Made by a program: the position numbers and the translations under genes. Of a stretch of 25,031 nt of DNA, positions 1 through 7,043 are shown piece by piece; the stretch's first letter is position 1, and every line of letters starts with the position of its first letter. The notes beneath the pieces are model-generated. The model ran no database searches, was not told the origin of the DNA, and saw only the letters and a program-made list of their open reading frames with translations. The stretch spans positions 1-25,031 of the forward strand of contig CAAERO010000037.1 in the NCBI GenBank assembly GCA_900758495.1, in the 5' to 3' direction. This DNA is from Bacilli bacterium. Its GTDB lineage: Bacteria > Bacillota_I > Bacilli_A > RF39 > UBA660.

Positions 1-540
1 CCTATTAGTGGTAAAAATTATGAATATATTTATTGCTTGTGGGTAGCAGGGAATTTTAAAGGCAAAGGAATTGGAAAAGAATTACTAGAATATGCAATAA
101 ACGATTCAAATGAAAAAGGTAAAAGTGGTATATGTACTCTAGTTTCTAAAAAGAAGAAACCTTTTATTGGAGAGAAGAAATTTTTTGAACATTATGGATT
201 TAAAGTTGTAGATACTATTGGAGATTATGAACTATTAGCATTACAATTTGATGATAGCGAAACTCCTAGATTCACTGATAATGCAAGAACTATGAAAATA
301 GATAATCAAAATTTCACTATTTATTATAGCAATGAATGTCCTTATGTAGAATATGAAGTTAATGAATTATCAAATTATGCAAAGGAAAATAATATAAAAA
401 TTAATTTTATAAAAATAGATTCGTTAGAAAAAGCCAAAAATGCACCTTGTATTTTTAATAATTGGGCTAATTTTTATAAAGGCGAATTTATATCTAATAT
501 TATATTAAATGCTAATTCATTTGAAAAGTTAATTAAATAA
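1..540 (+). CDS. GNAT N-acetyltransferase with C-terminal YoaP-like domain (5' end outside window)
   Basis: The frame is open from base 1 (P-I-S-G-K-N-Y-E-Y-I-Y-C-L-W-V-A-G), so the gene enters from the left and its start is not visible; the TTG at 37 is internal. The visible part begins in the acetyl-CoA-binding region of a GNAT fold: the segment G-K-G-I-G-K-E-L-L-E is the typical R/Q-x-x-G-x-G/A loop and following helix. After about residue 90 comes a second domain with thioredoxin-like features (F-T-I-Y-Y-S-N-E-C-P-Y, then N-A-P-C-I-F-N-N-W-A-N-F-Y), as in YoaP-type acetyltransferases. Substrate unknown. No convincing terminator follows in 541-600. Confidence 0.8.
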   Translation, partial: PISGKNYEYIYCLWVAGNFKGKGIGKELLEYAINDSNEKGKSGICTLVSKKKKPFIGEKKFFEHYGFKVVDTIGDYELLALQFDDSETPRFTDNARTMKIDNQNFTIYYSNECPYVEYEVNELSNYAKENNIKINFIKIDSLEKAKNAPCIFNNWANFYKGEFISNIILNANSFEKLIK

Positions 541-675
541 CAACTTACAATTTAGTAATTAGTTAGAAAAATAGTAATTTGATAAAATGTTAAAACTCTT
601 TGACAAACTTCCAAAAAACTTATGTAGATATGTTAAATGCTAATAGTATATAATTTTTGTGAAAGGAGAAAAAGA

Positions 676-1242
676 ATGAATTTAGGAGATAAAATTTTAC
701 AATTAAGAAAGAAAAATGGACTTTCGCAAGAACAATTAGGTGAAAAAGTAGATGTTACAAGACAAACTATTTCTAATTGGGAATTAGGTGAAACAACACC
801 TAATCCAGAGCAATTAAAAAAAATGTCAAAAGCATTTAATGTTAGTGTTGATGAAATATTGGATAATGATTCAAAGGAGTTTTTAATGAACAAAATAAGT
901 AATACAGAACGACTAGCAGGAATAATAATCAAAATATTAAAAGTAATAGGATTTGTATTCATTGGATATATTATATTTATGATAATTGCAGTGATTGGAC
1001 TAGGAACTTATACAGTTGTTAAAAAAGATAATGCTAATGTGGAAAGTAGTGCGACAACAATATGTTCTATTGATAATAAAAAGTATCAAATAGAATTTGG
1101 AACAAACAATTATTTTAAATGTAATAATTGTTCTAAAAAAATGTCAGATGAAATAAATGAGATTGTAGATTTTAACAATATTGACAATTCAATGATAAAT
1201 ATAGAAAATTATTTTAAAAATAATAATGGAACTTGTGAATAA
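676..1242 (+). CDS. Membrane-anchored XRE-family transcriptional regulator
   Basis: 188 aa. Residues 1-60 are a Cro/CI-type helix-turn-helix (L-R-K-K-N-G-L-S-Q-E-Q-L-G-E-K-V-D-V-T-R). A single hydrophobic segment lies at about 95-120, followed by an extracytoplasmic tail with five cysteines, including C-N-N-C. The start is the ATG at 676 because AAAGGAG lies 8 bases upstream; the in-frame ATG at 637 has no ribosome site. A DNA-binding domain, one membrane helix and a Cys-rich outer tail suggest a one-component sensor that may respond to redox or metal state, but this is inference. TTGACA at 600-605 and TATAAT at 649-654 are both upstream but are not spaced as one promoter. Confidence 0.85.
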   Translation: MNLGDKILQLRKKNGLSQEQLGEKVDVTRQTISNWELGETTPNPEQLKKMSKAFNVSVDEILDNDSKEFLMNKISNTERLAGIIIKILKVIGFVFIGYIIFMIIAVIGLGTYTVVKKDNANVESSATTICSIDNKKYQIEFGTNNYFKCNNCSKKMSDEINEIVDFNNIDNSMINIENYFKNNNGTCE

Positions 1243-1265
1243 TTATAAATTACAATTTATCGTTG

Positions 1266-1293
1266 AGATCAACTTTAATAGTTGATCTTTTTT
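1266..1293 (+). terminator. Rho-independent terminator after the XRE gene
   Basis: Perfect 8-bp stem GATCAACT (1267-1274) / AGTTGATC (1280-1287), 5-base loop, followed by six T. Confidence 0.85.
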
Positions 1294-1304
1294 ACTTTTT
1301 ATAA

Positions 1305-1597
1305 ATAGGATGATTTTATATATAAATATTAGTATACGAGAAAAAGCAGGATAAGAAACTTGTGCAACTATGCTAAACTTTTCCTTATTTCATAAGGGTT
1401 TAGTGTTACACAAGACTGATTTCGTACTTACGAAATTCAACCTACTTTGTAGGTTGATATTAGGATGATATGAAAGTTAAGCCTTATAAAATAAGAGTTT
1501 TAATATTTATAACATCATCCTATTTGGGTATTTTTTGTAAAATTTATAGGATGATTAAAGACTAACATAATTTTGGCTATGTTAGTCTTTCTTTTTC
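1305..1597 (+). ncRNA. Candidate structured non-coding RNA with alternative pairings
   Basis: No ORF covers 1294-1576, but the + strand holds nested and tandem helices. A three-part stem pairs CTTGTG 1359-1364 with CACAAG 1409-1414, CTAAAC 1373-1378 with GTTTAG 1398-1403, and CCTTA 1383-1387 with TAAGG 1393-1397. Hairpin ATTTCGT/ACGAAAT (1419-1436) and hairpin TCAACCTAC/GTAGGTTGA (1437-1457) follow. The strand ATCATCCTA at 1514-1522 can pair with any of three copies of TAGGATGAT (1306-1314, 1461-1469, 1547-1555), giving mutually exclusive helices. A strong terminator ends the unit. It matches no riboswitch, 6S, SRP, tmRNA or RNase P signature that I know. A small non-autonomous transposon bounded by the direct repeat ATAGGATGATT (1305-1315, 1546-1556) is the alternative. 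Confidence 0.5.
1560..1597 (+). terminator. Strong terminator, probably acting in both directions
   Basis: 10-bp perfect stem GACTAACATA (1560-1569) / TATGTTAGTC (1578-1587) with an 8-base loop. The T-rich tail TTTCTTTTT favours the + strand, i.e. the end of the candidate RNA. The stop codon of the minus-strand pseudogene lies in the loop, so the hairpin also ends that transcript. Confidence 0.8.
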
Positions 1598-2115
1598 TAA
1601 TTTATCAAATAGTTTCTTATAAATTTCTTTCTCATCTTTATCTTTAAACATAGATAAGTCTAAAGTAATAACACCTAATTTAAAATTATCTTTTTTTCTC
1701 TTATCTCCAATACCAATTAATCTAATTATTTTTTCAGCATCCGTTATTTTGAGTATAATTAAATCTTTTTTCTTTTTCATCAATCTCACTTATATAATAG
1801 TTTAATTTATAATCTCCAACATATTTTTCTAATCTTTTAAAATAATCTTCTGCTTCTTTCATAGTTTTAAGTTCATGATTTAGTTTTAGTGGTATTCCAT
1901 ATTCATCTTCATACATATTCACTATCTTCAAATATTAAGTAGTCATTGCCTTTAACTTTTAAAATATGGGGTTTTACATAGGCTATATTAGTATTTTTAA
2001 GATTTATAATATATCCATTAGTAAAGGAATATTCCACATAAGCAAACTTACATATCATTTCAATCTTTCTTTTTAATTCTTCACTTATTACAAGTTTTTT
2101 AGTTTCTATTGTCAT
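1577..2115 (-). pseudogene. Gene of unknown function broken by two frameshifts
   Basis: Three overlapping minus-strand frames (1909-2115, 1734-1931, 1577-1789) read as one protein of about 178 aa if joined. The first ends F-E-D-S-E-Y-V, and the second continues naturally as Y-E-D-E-Y-G-I-P-L-K. The second runs through S-E-I-D-E-K-E-K and the third continues K-D-L-I-I-L-K-I-T-D-A-E-K-I-I. Both junctions need a one-base correction in the same direction; the second falls in a run of six A. The only good ribosome site (GAAAGGAAAGTGATGAG) precedes the first frame at 2115. The product is charged and soluble and I do not recognise it. Three translationally coupled small genes are possible but less likely. 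Confidence 0.6.
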
Positions 2116-2143
2116 AACTCATCACTTTCCTTTCTTAAATAAC

Positions 2144-2168
2144 AAAAAAACTAACTATTTCTAGTTAG
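2144..2168 (-). terminator. Terminator downstream of tRNA-Cys
   Basis: Minus strand: stem CTAACTA/TAGTTAG, 4-base loop GAAA, then seven T (the A run at 2144-2150). A second hairpin, AAACTCG/CGAGTTT, lies between it and the tRNA at about 2180-2201 and may help 3' processing. Confidence 0.75.
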
Positions 2169-2211
2169 CATTTATTACTTAAACTCGAAAAGTTCGAGTT
2201 TCCTATCAATC

Positions 2212-2286
2212 TGGAGGGCCTAGTCGGATTTGAACCAACGATCAGGGAGTTGCAGTCCCACGCCTTAGCCACTTGGCTATAGACCC
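2212..2286 (-). tRNA. tRNA-Cys (GCA)
   Basis: 75 nt including an encoded CCA. Read on the minus strand: acceptor GGGTCTA pairs with TAGGCCC (one G-U), a D-arm with AGTGGCTAA, anticodon loop C-T-G-C-A-A-C giving anticodon GCA, and T-loop GGTTCAAATC. The discriminator base is U, the identity element expected by cysteinyl-tRNA synthetase. It stands alone, with its own promoter and terminator. Confidence 0.93.
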
Positions 2287-2322
2287 AATTAATCACTGTG
2301 CTAAGTAGCACTTGCAAATATT

Positions 2323-2351
2323 ATTTTACACTACCCTACTTAGTTTGTCAA
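2323..2351 (-). promoter_or_regulatory. Sigma-A-type promoter of tRNA-Cys
   Basis: Minus strand: perfect -35 TTGACA (2346-2351), 17-base spacer, -10 TAAAAT (2323-2328), about 37 bases before the tRNA. Confidence 0.75.
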
Positions 2352-2423
2352 TCAACTTTCAATTAATTATATGTGTATGAAAAGAAAAATATGATAAAAT
2401 TTAATTAAGGTAGGAGGTGAAGT

Positions 2424-2972
2424 ATGGTAGTTTATATTATAATGGCAGTTATCATATTACTTATTGTTTATATTTTTGTTTTATATAATAGTTTTGTAAG
2501 TTTAAATAATAAAGTTAAAGAAGCTTTTGCAACTATGGATGTTTATCTAAAAAAGCGTTGGGATTTAATTCCTAACTTAGTAGAAACTGTTAAAGGATAT
2601 GCTAATCACGAGCAAGAAACATTTAGTGAAGTTACAAAATTAAGAAACAGTAATTATGAAAGTATGTCCAATGAAGAAAAGATAATTACTAATGAAAAAA
2701 TGAATACTAAAATCGATAGAATCATGGCTTTAAAAGAAGCTTATCCCGAATTAAAAGCTAATGAAAATTTTAAAGATTTAAGTGAACAATTAAAAAAAAT
2801 TGAAGATGATATTGCTAATTCTAGAAAATACTATAATGCTGTAGTTAGAGTTTATAATAACAAGGTAGAAATGTTTCCTAATAATTTGGTAGCAAAGATA
2901 TTTGGTTATCATTCAAAAAAGATGTTTGAAGCTAAGAATGAGGAAAGAAAAAATGTAAAAGTAGAATTATAG
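2424..2972 (+). CDS. LemA family protein
   Basis: 182 aa, start fixed by AGGAGGTGAAGT-ATG. An N-terminal membrane helix (residues 1-25, I-I-M-A-V-I-I-L-L-I-V-Y) is followed by the LemA core: V-K-E-A-F-A-T-M-D-V-Y-L-K-K-R-W-D-L-I-P-N-L-V-E-T-V-K-G-Y matches the family signature around Q/K-R-x-D-L-I-P-N-L-V. The rest is helical. LemA proteins are membrane-attached, of unclear function, often next to DUF2207 or M48 peptidase genes. Here DUF2207 follows 11 bases after the stop, so the two (and probably the zinc-ribbon gene) form an operon. Confidence 0.92.
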   Translation: MVVYIIMAVIILLIVYIFVLYNSFVSLNNKVKEAFATMDVYLKKRWDLIPNLVETVKGYANHEQETFSEVTKLRNSNYESMSNEEKIITNEKMNTKIDRIMALKEAYPELKANENFKDLSEQLKKIEDDIANSRKYYNAVVRVYNNKVEMFPNNLVAKIFGYHSKKMFEAKNEERKNVKVEL

Positions 2973-2983
2973 ATGGAGGAATA

Positions 2984-4255
2984 ATGAAAAAAAGAAGGAA
3001 ACTAAATTTTATATTAATATTTTTAGTAATATTAGGTTATATACCAAATATTTATGCAGCAGATTCTACTAATTTATACAATAGTGCCATTTCAAATAAT
3101 ACTAATATAAAAATAATTGTTCTTCTTTTACCGGTAATATGCTTAATTTGTTCAGTAATTTTATGGTATAAATATGGCAAAGAAGAAAAAATACCTAAGG
3201 CGATAGAATTTTATCCACCAGAAGGTTTTAATAGTTTAGAAGTAGGTTTTTTATATAAAGGAAAAGCTGATAAACTCGATTTAGCTTCCCTACTCATCTA
3301 TCTAGGAAATCATGGATATATAAAAATAGCAAAGACGATAGAAAAATCTGCACATAATCATAAAGAATATATTGTTAAAGTAACTAAATTAAAAGATTAT
3401 GATGGTAATAATACTATTGAGAAAAAATTACTAGAAAGTTTAATAAGACATGGGCGATCTGATGATGATAATGTAGTTACATCGGATGATTTATATAATA
3501 GATATCATTTTCAGGCAAATAATATATTAGATAATATGATAAATTGTAAGGAGAATAAAGAAAGTATTTTTAAAAAAGTTCAATGGCAAAAATTTGCAAT
3601 TATTTTAATGATTATTATATCCTATCTTGCAATAATTATATTACCAATAACAGAATCTAAAGATTCTTCTCTAATCTTAATGTTTTCTACAATATCTTTT
3701 ATTTTTTTTAGTTTTTGCTTATTTGAATTCATAAGAAGAGTATATATATATGGTTTTAGGATCAAAGATTTAATAGAAGACTTATCAGCTATATTTTTAT
3801 TTATACCCATCTCAATTCCATGGATACTATTTTTTATACAACACTTAATGCCAAATGTATTTTATCTTTGTACCTACGTTATTGGAATGATTTGTATAAT
3901 TGGAATGACTTTATGTTTCTTTTATTTAAGAAGAAGAACAGAATATGGAAAACAATTGTTTAGAAAAATAGTTGGTTTAAGAAATTTTATTTTAACAGCA
4001 GATAAAGCAAAATTAGAAACACTTGTTGCTCAAAATCCAAACTATTTTTATGATATTTTACCTTATGCTTATTCATTCGGACTTGCTAGTAAGTGGATAG
4101 ATAAGTTTGAAAACATTCCTATTACAGCTCCTTGTTGGTATGGTAGTTTAAAAGAGTTTAGTTTTGATACATTTCGTCAATTTTTCCACTATTCTATGTC
4201 AGTACTTGAATATAATATGATGTTTAAACATATTGAAAATGATAACATTAATTAA
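2984..4255 (+). CDS. DUF2207-family membrane protein lacking the N-terminal domain
   Basis: 423 aa. Residues 1-25 look like a signal peptide (K-K-R-R-K then a hydrophobic core, A-A near 25). A membrane helix at about 43-63 follows, then the conserved DUF2207 C-terminal half starting P-K-A-I-E-F-Y-P-P-E-G-F-N-S-L-E-V-G-F, with more membrane helices around 205-225, 228-250, 262-285 and 290-315. It ends with the typical L-P-Y-A-Y-S-F-G-L-A-S-K-W-I-D-K-F. Full-length DUF2207 proteins have a roughly 200-residue extracellular beta domain between the signal peptide and the first helix; here only about 18 residues stand there. ATG preceded by GGAGG; operon with lemA. Confidence 0.85.
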   Translation: MKKRRKLNFILIFLVILGYIPNIYAADSTNLYNSAISNNTNIKIIVLLLPVICLICSVILWYKYGKEEKIPKAIEFYPPEGFNSLEVGFLYKGKADKLDLASLLIYLGNHGYIKIAKTIEKSAHNHKEYIVKVTKLKDYDGNNTIEKKLLESLIRHGRSDDDNVVTSDDLYNRYHFQANNILDNMINCKENKESIFKKVQWQKFAIILMIIISYLAIIILPITESKDSSLILMFSTISFIFFSFCLFEFIRRVYIYGFRIKDLIEDLSAIFLFIPISIPWILFFIQHLMPNVFYLCTYVIGMICIIGMTLCFFYLRRRTEYGKQLFRKIVGLRNFILTADKAKLETLVAQNPNYFYDILPYAYSFGLASKWIDKFENIPITAPCWYGSLKEFSFDTFRQFFHYSMSVLEYNMMFKHIENDNIN

Positions 4256-4266
4256 AAGGAGTAAAT

Positions 4267-4887
4267 ATGTATATTATAAGATGTAAGAATTGTGGACAAG
4301 CAAATAAAATTACTAATATCAGATGTGAATTTTGTAATGTTAAATTAAATACCGATATTATAGATAAGGAGCGAGAAAAGTTTATCAAGTCAAGGATTAA
4401 AAAAGAAAAAATCATCAGTAAAATATTGGTAGCACTTATATTTTTACCTTGTCTTTTAGTTGGACTATTTCTTGTTGGAAATGCCACCTATCATATTACT
4501 TTTGATGCAATAACCAATAAAGATTATTTAAAAGTTGAAGGAAGAAAGGTTTCTTATGTTAATTGCCTAAATACGAATAATAACGTTAATACATGTAATG
4601 CAGTTTATAAATATAATATAGATAATAAGACTTATAAATATACTACAAAAAATTTTGGTGATATTAAAACATTCAATGAAACCATATTACTAAAATATGA
4701 TAATAAACATCCAGATAAAGCTATGGCTGTTTACTCAAAGAACTATTTAATTGATTTAGTAATAGGACTATCTTTAATTATAATTAACTCACTTATATAC
4801 ATCTTTGTAAAAAAATCCATATTAAGTATAGTTCAAATAATTAATGAATTACTTACTGGAAATATTAGAAAAAACTATATGGAGTAA
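4267..4887 (+). CDS. Zinc-ribbon membrane protein (DUF3592-like)
   Basis: 206 aa, 11 bases after the DUF2207 gene with AAAAGGAG before the ATG, so probably the last gene of the lemA operon. The N-terminus is a zinc ribbon: C-x2-C at residues 7-10 (C-K-N-C-G) and C-x2-C at 22-25 (C-E-F-C). A helix at about 56-82 follows, then an extracytoplasmic region (K-V-E-G-R-K-V-S-Y-V-N-C ... Y-K-Y-N-I-D-N-K-T-Y) with the strand pattern of DUF3592 domains, and a final helix at about 162-182. Function unknown. A strong terminator overlaps the 3' end. Confidence 0.75.
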   Translation: MYIIRCKNCGQANKITNIRCEFCNVKLNTDIIDKEREKFIKSRIKKEKIISKILVALIFLPCLLVGLFLVGNATYHITFDAITNKDYLKVEGRKVSYVNCLNTNNNVNTCNAVYKYNIDNKTYKYTTKNFGDIKTFNETILLKYDNKHPDKAMAVYSKNYLIDLVIGLSLIIINSLIYIFVKKSILSIVQIINELLTGNIRKNYME

Positions 4888-4911
4888 AACTTCTAGTCCA
4901 TATAGTTTTTT
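4868..4911. terminator. Bidirectional terminator between convergent genes
   Basis: 11-bp perfect stem AACTATATGGA (4873-4883) / TCCATATAGTT (4897-4907). A runs on the left and T runs on the right let it serve both the lemA operon (+) and the DUF2628 gene (-). The stop codon of the + gene lies in the loop side. Confidence 0.85.
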
Positions 4912-4912
4912 A

Positions 4913-6211
4913 TTATTCAATAGATTTAATTGTAAATTCATAACCAAAAGTATCTTCAGACACTTCAAATGTAACAGTATAATTGTTTCCCTCAACTAAG
5001 TTTAATGAATTATCATCATTGATATATTTCATCTCATATTCAGTACCTTTACTATTAGTAAATTTATAGTCAGTGTAGGTATAGGAATTATTATCTTTAA
5101 AACCAAAACCAGGTTCACCTATTTCAGTTAAAATAAAAGTATCAGTATGAGTTCCAACGGTATACAATCCTATCTTATCACGCAAATCATTTTCGGTTTT
5201 GACATTAGTTATTTCTTCATTAGTTGATTTTAAATAAATTTTATAATTTACAATAATTTTACTATCATTCTGGGTTGTATAATATACGTTTAATTTAATG
5301 TAGTCTTTATAATCACCTAATTTATTAAATAAATCATCATTACTATTATCTAACAAATAAGGTTCTGTTTTACCATCAGCAGTTACTATATTAACACTAC
5401 ACTTAGAGTTTATACATCCATATCCATTTACACTAACATCTTCTAATAAAGTACCATCTTTAGTTTCCAATTTACCAATTATTATTTTATGTAAATTATT
5501 AAGATTGAATTGTTTTAAGAAAGTATTACTTAATCCAAAAAGTGACATTGCAAATAATATAATAATAGCAAGAATTAATTGTGTAATAGTTCCTAGGAAT
5601 AACTTACCAATACTAGTTCCACCTTTAGCAGCACAAACTTTTTTTAATTCTTCTCCAGTCTTTTTAGGATTAGCTACTTTTATAACAGCTATTTTCTTCT
5701 TAGCAGATAATAAATATACTTTATTTACTGAAAATCCAATAATAATACTAAGTAGCAAAGCAAGATAAGTTTTATCAAAAATTGTTGTTATTGCTAAATT
5801 TAATAAAAAGGCAAGTATTCCATAACCAAACATTTTTCTATAAAATAAATAGAAACTTGTAAAGAAGAAAGCAGCAAAATTAAATGGTCTTTTAGTAATT
5901 TTTTCATAGTTTTTTCCTATAAATACTTTTAATAATTCTTCATCTGTAGGTTGCTTTACCTCATTAGTATTAATAGTAGTTTCTGGCGCAAGTAATGAAT
6001 CAAGAGACATTTTACTAGTATTACTTAAACTATTATTTGAAGTTCTAACAGTACTTTGTGAACTTCCAGACATTGAAGTAGAATACATTTGTAATATATC
6101 AGGTTGAGTGACAGATTGGTTGATATTATTTGTATTGACAGATGATTGTTGATTTGAATTTAAATCCGTAAGATTATTAGATTTTTCTTGATTATTATTA
6201 GAATCATTCAT
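4913..6211 (-). CDS. DUF2628 membrane protein with N/Q/S-rich N-terminus
   Basis: 432 aa; TAGGAGTTACC precedes the ATG at 6211. Residues 1-90 are low-complexity, rich in Asn, Gln, Ser and Thr. Residues 91-200 match DUF2628: F-I-G-K-N-Y-E-K-I-T-K-R-P-F-N-F-A-A-F-F-F-T-S-F-Y-L-F-Y-R-K-M-F, followed by two or three helices and an A-K-K-K-I-A-V-I-K-V-A-N-P-K-K-T-G-E-E-L segment. A further helix lies at about 205-230. The C-terminal 190 residues are a beta-rich domain with a C-x5-C pair, probably outside the cell. Probable envelope protein; role unknown. Confidence 0.8.
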   Translation of the reverse strand: MNDSNNNQEKSNNLTDLNSNQQSSVNTNNINQSVTQPDILQMYSTSMSGSSQSTVRTSNNSLSNTSKMSLDSLLAPETTINTNEVKQPTDEELLKVFIGKNYEKITKRPFNFAAFFFTSFYLFYRKMFGYGILAFLLNLAITTIFDKTYLALLLSIIIGFSVNKVYLLSAKKKIAVIKVANPKKTGEELKKVCAAKGGTSIGKLFLGTITQLILAIIILFAMSLFGLSNTFLKQFNLNNLHKIIIGKLETKDGTLLEDVSVNGYGCINSKCSVNIVTADGKTEPYLLDNSNDDLFNKLGDYKDYIKLNVYYTTQNDSKIIVNYKIYLKSTNEEITNVKTENDLRDKIGLYTVGTHTDTFILTEIGEPGFGFKDNNSYTYTDYKFTNSKGTEYEMKYINDDNSLNLVEGNNYTVTFEVSEDTFGYEFTIKSIE

Positions 6212-6238
6212 AATGGTAACTCCTATCTATTTATGATA

Positions 6239-6247
6239 ATTATACCA
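6239..6247 (-). promoter_or_regulatory. Extended -10 promoter of the DUF2628 gene
   Basis: Minus strand TGGTATAAT, i.e. TGn plus a perfect TATAAT, 28 bases upstream of the start. No good -35 is seen, as is common with TGn promoters. Confidence 0.5.
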
Positions 6248-6280
6248 TAAAGTTCATCTAAATTATGTATAAACTTTAAT

Positions 6281-6315
6281 AAAATAAAAACTCACGAACA
6301 ATTAAGTCCGTAAGT
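6281..6315 (-). terminator. Terminator of tRNA-Gly
   Basis: Minus strand: ACTTACGGAC pairs with GTTCGTGAGT (two G-U pairs) around a 6-base loop, followed by TTTTATTTTATT. Confidence 0.75.
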
Positions 6316-6325
6316 TGATTACTAA

Positions 6326-6400
6326 TGGAGCAGATGAGGGAAATCGAATCCCCGTCACAACCTTGGCAAGGTCATATTCTAACCACTAAACTACATCTGC
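6326..6400 (-). tRNA. tRNA-Gly (GCC)
   Basis: 75 nt with encoded CCA. Minus strand acceptor GCAGATG pairs with CATCTGC; D-arm contains TTTAGTGGTTAGAA; anticodon loop T-T-G-C-C-A-A gives GCC; T-loop GGATTCGATTTCC. Single gene with its own promoter and terminator. Confidence 0.93.
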
Positions 6401-6416
6401 AAATAAGTACATATTT

Positions 6417-6446
6417 AATATAGCATAGAAAAAAGAACTAAGTCAA
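6417..6446 (-). promoter_or_regulatory. Promoter of tRNA-Gly
   Basis: Minus strand -35 TTGACT (6441-6446), 18-base spacer ending in TGC, -10 TATATT (6417-6422), about 16 bases upstream of the tRNA. Confidence 0.7.
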
Positions 6447-6454
6447 TGATTTTT

Positions 6455-6754
6455 CTATAAATCAAATAGATTTTTCAGTTCTTTCTTTGCTCTTTCATCA
6501 GTTAATTCTAAATATATTTTTTTAACTTTTTCTTGTTTATCTACTAATTGGAGATTTTTTTCATAATATTCAAGTTTTTCTTTAACTTCCCTTAATTGAT
6601 TATGAATAGCATTTCTAGTAATACCATGATTTTCAGCAATTTCAGAAAGAGATAAATTATTAAAATAATAGTCTTTAAAATAATCTTGTTGTTTTTCTGT
6701 TAGCAAAGTACCATAAAAATCAAACAATTCTGTATAGTATAATACCTCTTCCAT
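6455..6754 (-). CDS. ylxM: YlxM/p13-like helix-turn-helix protein of the SRP pathway
   Basis: 99 aa. The start is the ATG at 6754, with GGAGG upstream (TTTGGAGGTTAAGCTT-ATG), rather than the in-frame ATG at 6778. The fold is a region-4-like HTH: L-T-E-K-Q-Q-D-Y-F-K-D-Y-Y, then L-S-L-S-E-I-A-E-N-H-G-I-T-R-N-A-I-H-N-Q-L. This is the pattern of YlxM, a small protein regularly encoded with ftsY or ffh in Bacillota and thought to tune signal-recognition-particle function. Last gene of the ftsY cluster, starting 4 bases after the membrane protein gene. Confidence 0.85.
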   Translation of the reverse strand: MEEVLYYTELFDFYGTLLTEKQQDYFKDYYFNNLSLSEIAENHGITRNAIHNQLREVKEKLEYYEKNLQLVDKQEKVKKIYLELTDERAKKELKNLFDL

Positions 6755-6758
6755 AAGC

Positions 6759-7043
6759 TTAACCTCCAAAGATTGCAAATAAAATTATTATTGCACCTAC
6801 CCCAAAATAGACATAAGTTACATTTAATCTTTTGTATATCAACTTATTATTTATTCCCATATCTATGATAGTAATACCTAGTAATAATTTAAAATAGAAA
6901 TATAAGTCCTTATATATCAATGATAATATTCCTAGCACCAATAAAGAAATAGTTAATATTAGTTGGATAGTAAGAAATATTTTTGAATAATCTTTTTTCT
7001 TTTGCTTTACTTTTGGATTTATATTTGTAATACTTTTTTTCAT
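6759..7043 (-). CDS. Small three-helix membrane protein
   Basis: 94 aa. The start codon overlaps the ftsY stop (ATGA), so translation is coupled. A lysine-rich N-terminus (about 1-19) is followed by three predicted helices at about 21-44, 48-66 and 73-93. No recognised family. Its fixed position between ftsY and ylxM suggests a link to membrane insertion, but that is only a context argument. Confidence 0.7.
   Translation of the reverse strand: MKKSITNINPKVKQKKKDYSKIFLTIQLILTISLLVLGILSLIYKDLYFYFKLLLGITIIDMGINNKLIYKRLNVTYVYFGVGAIIILFAIFGG

Noticed and set aside
600..654. Promoter TTGACA (600-605) with TATAAT (649-654) for the XRE gene
   Set aside because: Spacing of 43 bases is not functional; either box may act with a poor partner, so no promoter was called.
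1377..1524. Resemblance of the hairpin plus AGGATGAT to the right end of IS200/IS605 elements or a TnpB guide RNA
   Set aside because: No TnpA or TnpB gene or fragment is nearby and the match is only to hairpin layout; kept as a remote option.
1734..1789. A-AAA-AAG slippery heptamer suggesting programmed -1 frameshifting
   Set aside because: The heptamer is not in the required phase with the upstream frame, and the needed shift is +1, so a mutation or indel error is simpler.
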